DNA of 6,923 nt. Origin: Bacilli bacterium (GTDB taxonomy: Bacteria; Bacillota_I; Bacilli_A; RF39; UBA660). The DNA lies in NCBI GenBank assembly GCA_016302505.1, contig JAEDNL010000050.1:1-6923 (forward strand). Reading direction: 5' to 3'. A program made the translations under genes and the position numbers. Below, one piece after another: positions 5,922 through 6,923 of the stretch. Under the pieces are notes generated by a model. It searched no databases and was not told the DNA's origin. It saw only the letters and a program-made list of their open reading frames with translations. Every line of letters begins with the position of its first letter. Position 1 is the first letter of the stretch.

Positions 5922-5930
5922 ATTATAACA
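5922..5930 (-). promoter_or_regulatory. Extended -10 promoter of the structured interval
   Basis: TGTTATAAT on the minus strand is an exact TGnTATAAT extended -10 box, which does not need a strong -35. It starts 21 bp after the stop codon of the endopeptidase gene. The predicted start site is about 5914-5916. Confidence 0.5.
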
Positions 5931-5950
5931 TTTTATTATTAAGAAAGGTA

Positions 5951-6529
5951 TCATGGTATTAATAATTTTTGACCAGAATAAATAACATATGGTTTCTTTA
6001 TATTATTCTTATTTGCAATTATAGTGTACCCTCTTCCATCACCATAATATTTTTTTGCTATATTCCACAATGTTTCACCCTTTTTAACTTTATGTATTTT
6101 TTCATTCGAATTATTTATTTCTTTATAATCATATTCATGAGGATTTAACCAAGTATTACTTCCAATTAAAGTCATTCCAAGATGCAAATGTATTCCAGTT
6201 GCACTTCCAGTCTTACCTGAGTATCCAATTATTGTATTATTATTTACTTTTTGTTTTTTCTTTACACAAATTCTGTCTAAATGAGCATAAAAGACACTAA
6301 TATTTATTCTAGGATATCTTACCCATACACTATTACCATATCCCTTATTAGAATATGATATTAATTGAATATACCCATCTTCCACACCATATAGTGGTAC
6401 TTTTTTATTATGAGTTCCATAATCCACTCCATAGTGAAATTCTTTACCATGAAAAGGACAAACCCTCCATCCATAATTAGAAGTAATATAGTACTCATTT
6501 CTTTTAAGTATCTTATTAATTAATTTCAT
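5951..6529 (-). CDS. M23 (LytM-type) peptidoglycan endopeptidase with C-terminal LysM, endolysin-like
   Basis: The 192-residue protein is predicted to cleave peptide cross-bridges of peptidoglycan. The M23 domain (about 15-135) has all zinc and catalytic residues: His32 and Asp36 (HYGVD), His83 (YAHLD) and His114 and His116 (GIHLHLG). A LysM cell-wall-binding domain fills 146-192, with VKKGETLWNIAKKYYG and the closing GQKLLIP. There is no signal peptide, and the peptidase domain starts almost at once, as in a phage endolysin or virion lysin rather than a housekeeping secreted hydrolase. It would need a holin or another route out. The ATG overlaps the stop of the 33-aa gene upstream (ATGA), and AAGGA lies 7 nt before it. 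A holin-like gene is two genes upstream. Confidence 0.92.
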   Translation of the reverse strand: MKLINKILKRNEYYITSNYGWRVCPFHGKEFHYGVDYGTHNKKVPLYGVEDGYIQLISYSNKGYGNSVWVRYPRINISVFYAHLDRICVKKKQKVNNNTIIGYSGKTGSATGIHLHLGMTLIGSNTWLNPHEYDYKEINNSNEKIHKVKKGETLWNIAKKYYGDGRGYTIIANKNNIKKPYVIYSGQKLLIP

Positions 6530-6627
6530 TTTAGTATCCTTAAAAATAATTTATCAAATACTTCCATAGGTATATTATCATACATCAAAAGTAAATCATT
6601 AAAATCCATATTTAATATATTATTCAT
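6526..6627 (-). CDS. Small overlapping gene of 33 aa between the holin-like and endopeptidase genes
   Basis: ATG 6627 opens a frame that ends at TGA 6526-6528. The start lies within the last codons of the upstream holin-like gene and the stop shares ATGA with the endopeptidase start, so it exactly bridges the two. The product is acidic in its first half and amphipathic, with DFNDLLLMYDNIP followed by EVFDKLFLRILK; it has no membrane helix or known motif. AAGGA lies 11 nt upstream, rather far; ATG 6609 would give a 27-aa version. Tiny genes of this kind occur in phage tail-lysis regions. The tiling of start and stop is the main evidence. It may simply be a coupling frame that carries ribosomes to the endopeptidase start. 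Confidence 0.6.
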   Translation of the reverse strand: MNNILNMDFNDLLLMYDNIPMEVFDKLFLRILK

Positions 6628-6808
6628 CTATTTTAACATCCTTTCTACTGAAAAAATAAGTTGATATCATTCCTAGTATCAACATAAAATTATCTATATC
6701 TATTTGCTCATTAACTGATAGTACAAAAAACGCACCAAACGCTAATAAAGTAATTATTGATTTAACTTTGATTAAATTAATTAATGCATTCATAAACTTT
6801 TCTTTCAT
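6620..6808 (-). CDS. Holin-like small membrane protein of phage type
   Basis: The 62-residue protein has a basic N-terminus (MKEKFMNALINLIKVKS), a first membrane helix at about 18-32, a short acidic link (NEQIDID at 33-39), a second helix at about 40-54, and a charged tail (SRKDVKIDE). This pattern, with KVKSIITLL near the start, resembles small membrane proteins I know beside lysin genes in Firmicutes phages, where a holin role is usually assumed. It would form lesions in the membrane that let the signal-less endopeptidase reach the wall. GGGAGG lies 6 nt before ATG 6808, the strongest Shine-Dalgarno in this block. A hairpin lies immediately upstream. Holin function is inference from size, topology and neighbours. 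Confidence 0.72.
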   Translation of the reverse strand: MKEKFMNALINLIKVKSIITLLAFGAFFVLSVNEQIDIDNFMLILGMISTYFFSRKDVKIDE

Positions 6809-6825
6809 TTAATTCCTCCCTATAT

Positions 6826-6855
6826 AAAAGGAAACCATATTTATATAGTTTCCTT
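6826..6855 (-). terminator. Hairpin between the edge gene and the holin-like gene (terminator or attenuator)
   Basis: On the minus strand AAGGAAACUAUA (6844-6855) pairs with UAUGGUUUCCUU (6828-6839) around a UAAA loop: 12 bp including one U:G wobble, followed by UU then AUAUA. The T run is short, so readthrough into the holin-like gene is likely. It ends 6 nt before the GGGAGG ribosome binding site. Confidence 0.6.
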
Positions 6856-6860
6856 ATTTC

Positions 6861-6923
6861 TTAAATCTTTTTCTTTAATATTTTCTTTAACTCTTTTATA
6901 CACAAATCATAATTTTGTTCCAT
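6861..6923 (-). CDS. End of an unidentified gene running off the window edge
   Basis: An open frame from the window edge ends at TAA 6861-6863. It shows 20 residues, beginning with ATG at the very last bases and ending in a lysine-rich helix (KELKKILKKKI). It could be a complete tiny gene or, more likely, the C-terminus of a larger upstream gene of the same phage-like block. Nothing in it allows identification. Confidence 0.4.
   Translation of the reverse strand: MEQNYDLCIKELKKILKKKI

Overview
The window is very AT-rich and uses TGA as a stop and TGG for tryptophan, so it follows the standard bacterial code rather than the Mycoplasma one. Shine-Dalgarno sites, intrinsic terminators, a Der GTPase with Firmicutes-like motifs, a peptidoglycan carboxypeptidase and a LysM endopeptidase point to a low-GC, cell-walled Bacillota or Bacilli relative, perhaps an uncultured gut lineage. 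The lineage is inference; the low GC and the code are seen directly.

Left part (1-3726) is chromosomal and largely envelope-related. The ribosome-assembly GTPase gene der runs leftward and lacks its last codons at the window edge. A PAP2-type lipid phosphatase diverges from it, probably on a leaderless mRNA, and ends in a strong intrinsic terminator. A membrane-anchored VanY/LdcB-type D,D-carboxypeptidase with its own promoter follows. It converges tail to tail on a secreted, C-terminally anchored protein with two cadherin-like beta-sandwich domains, which lies 34 bp downstream of the pyrimidine-nucleoside phosphorylase gene (pdp, 3761-5038) and is probably cotranscribed with it.

Right part (about 5198-6923) has a phage-like character and lies wholly on the minus strand. 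In transcription order it holds: the end of an unidentified gene, a hairpin, a two-helix holin-like membrane protein, an overlapping 33-aa gene too short for ordinary ORF calling, an M23 plus LysM endopeptidase with no signal peptide, a structured non-coding interval, and a small sigma-factor-like protein closed by a strong terminator. Overlapping start and stop codons bind the three lysis-type genes together.

The most unusual stretch is 5708-5930. An extended -10 promoter precedes about 155 nt that can fold into an H-type pseudoknot with an adjoining hairpin and ends in a long intrinsic terminator. Beyond that terminator comes a GC-rich patch and then a hairpin that buries the ribosome binding site of the sigma-like gene. 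This suggests either a small RNA gene or a layered leader that gates the sigma factor by termination and by translation. No tRNA, rRNA, CRISPR array, integrase, transposase or obvious attachment repeat is visible. The gap at 5068-5197 holds only AT-rich sequence in which I see no gene.
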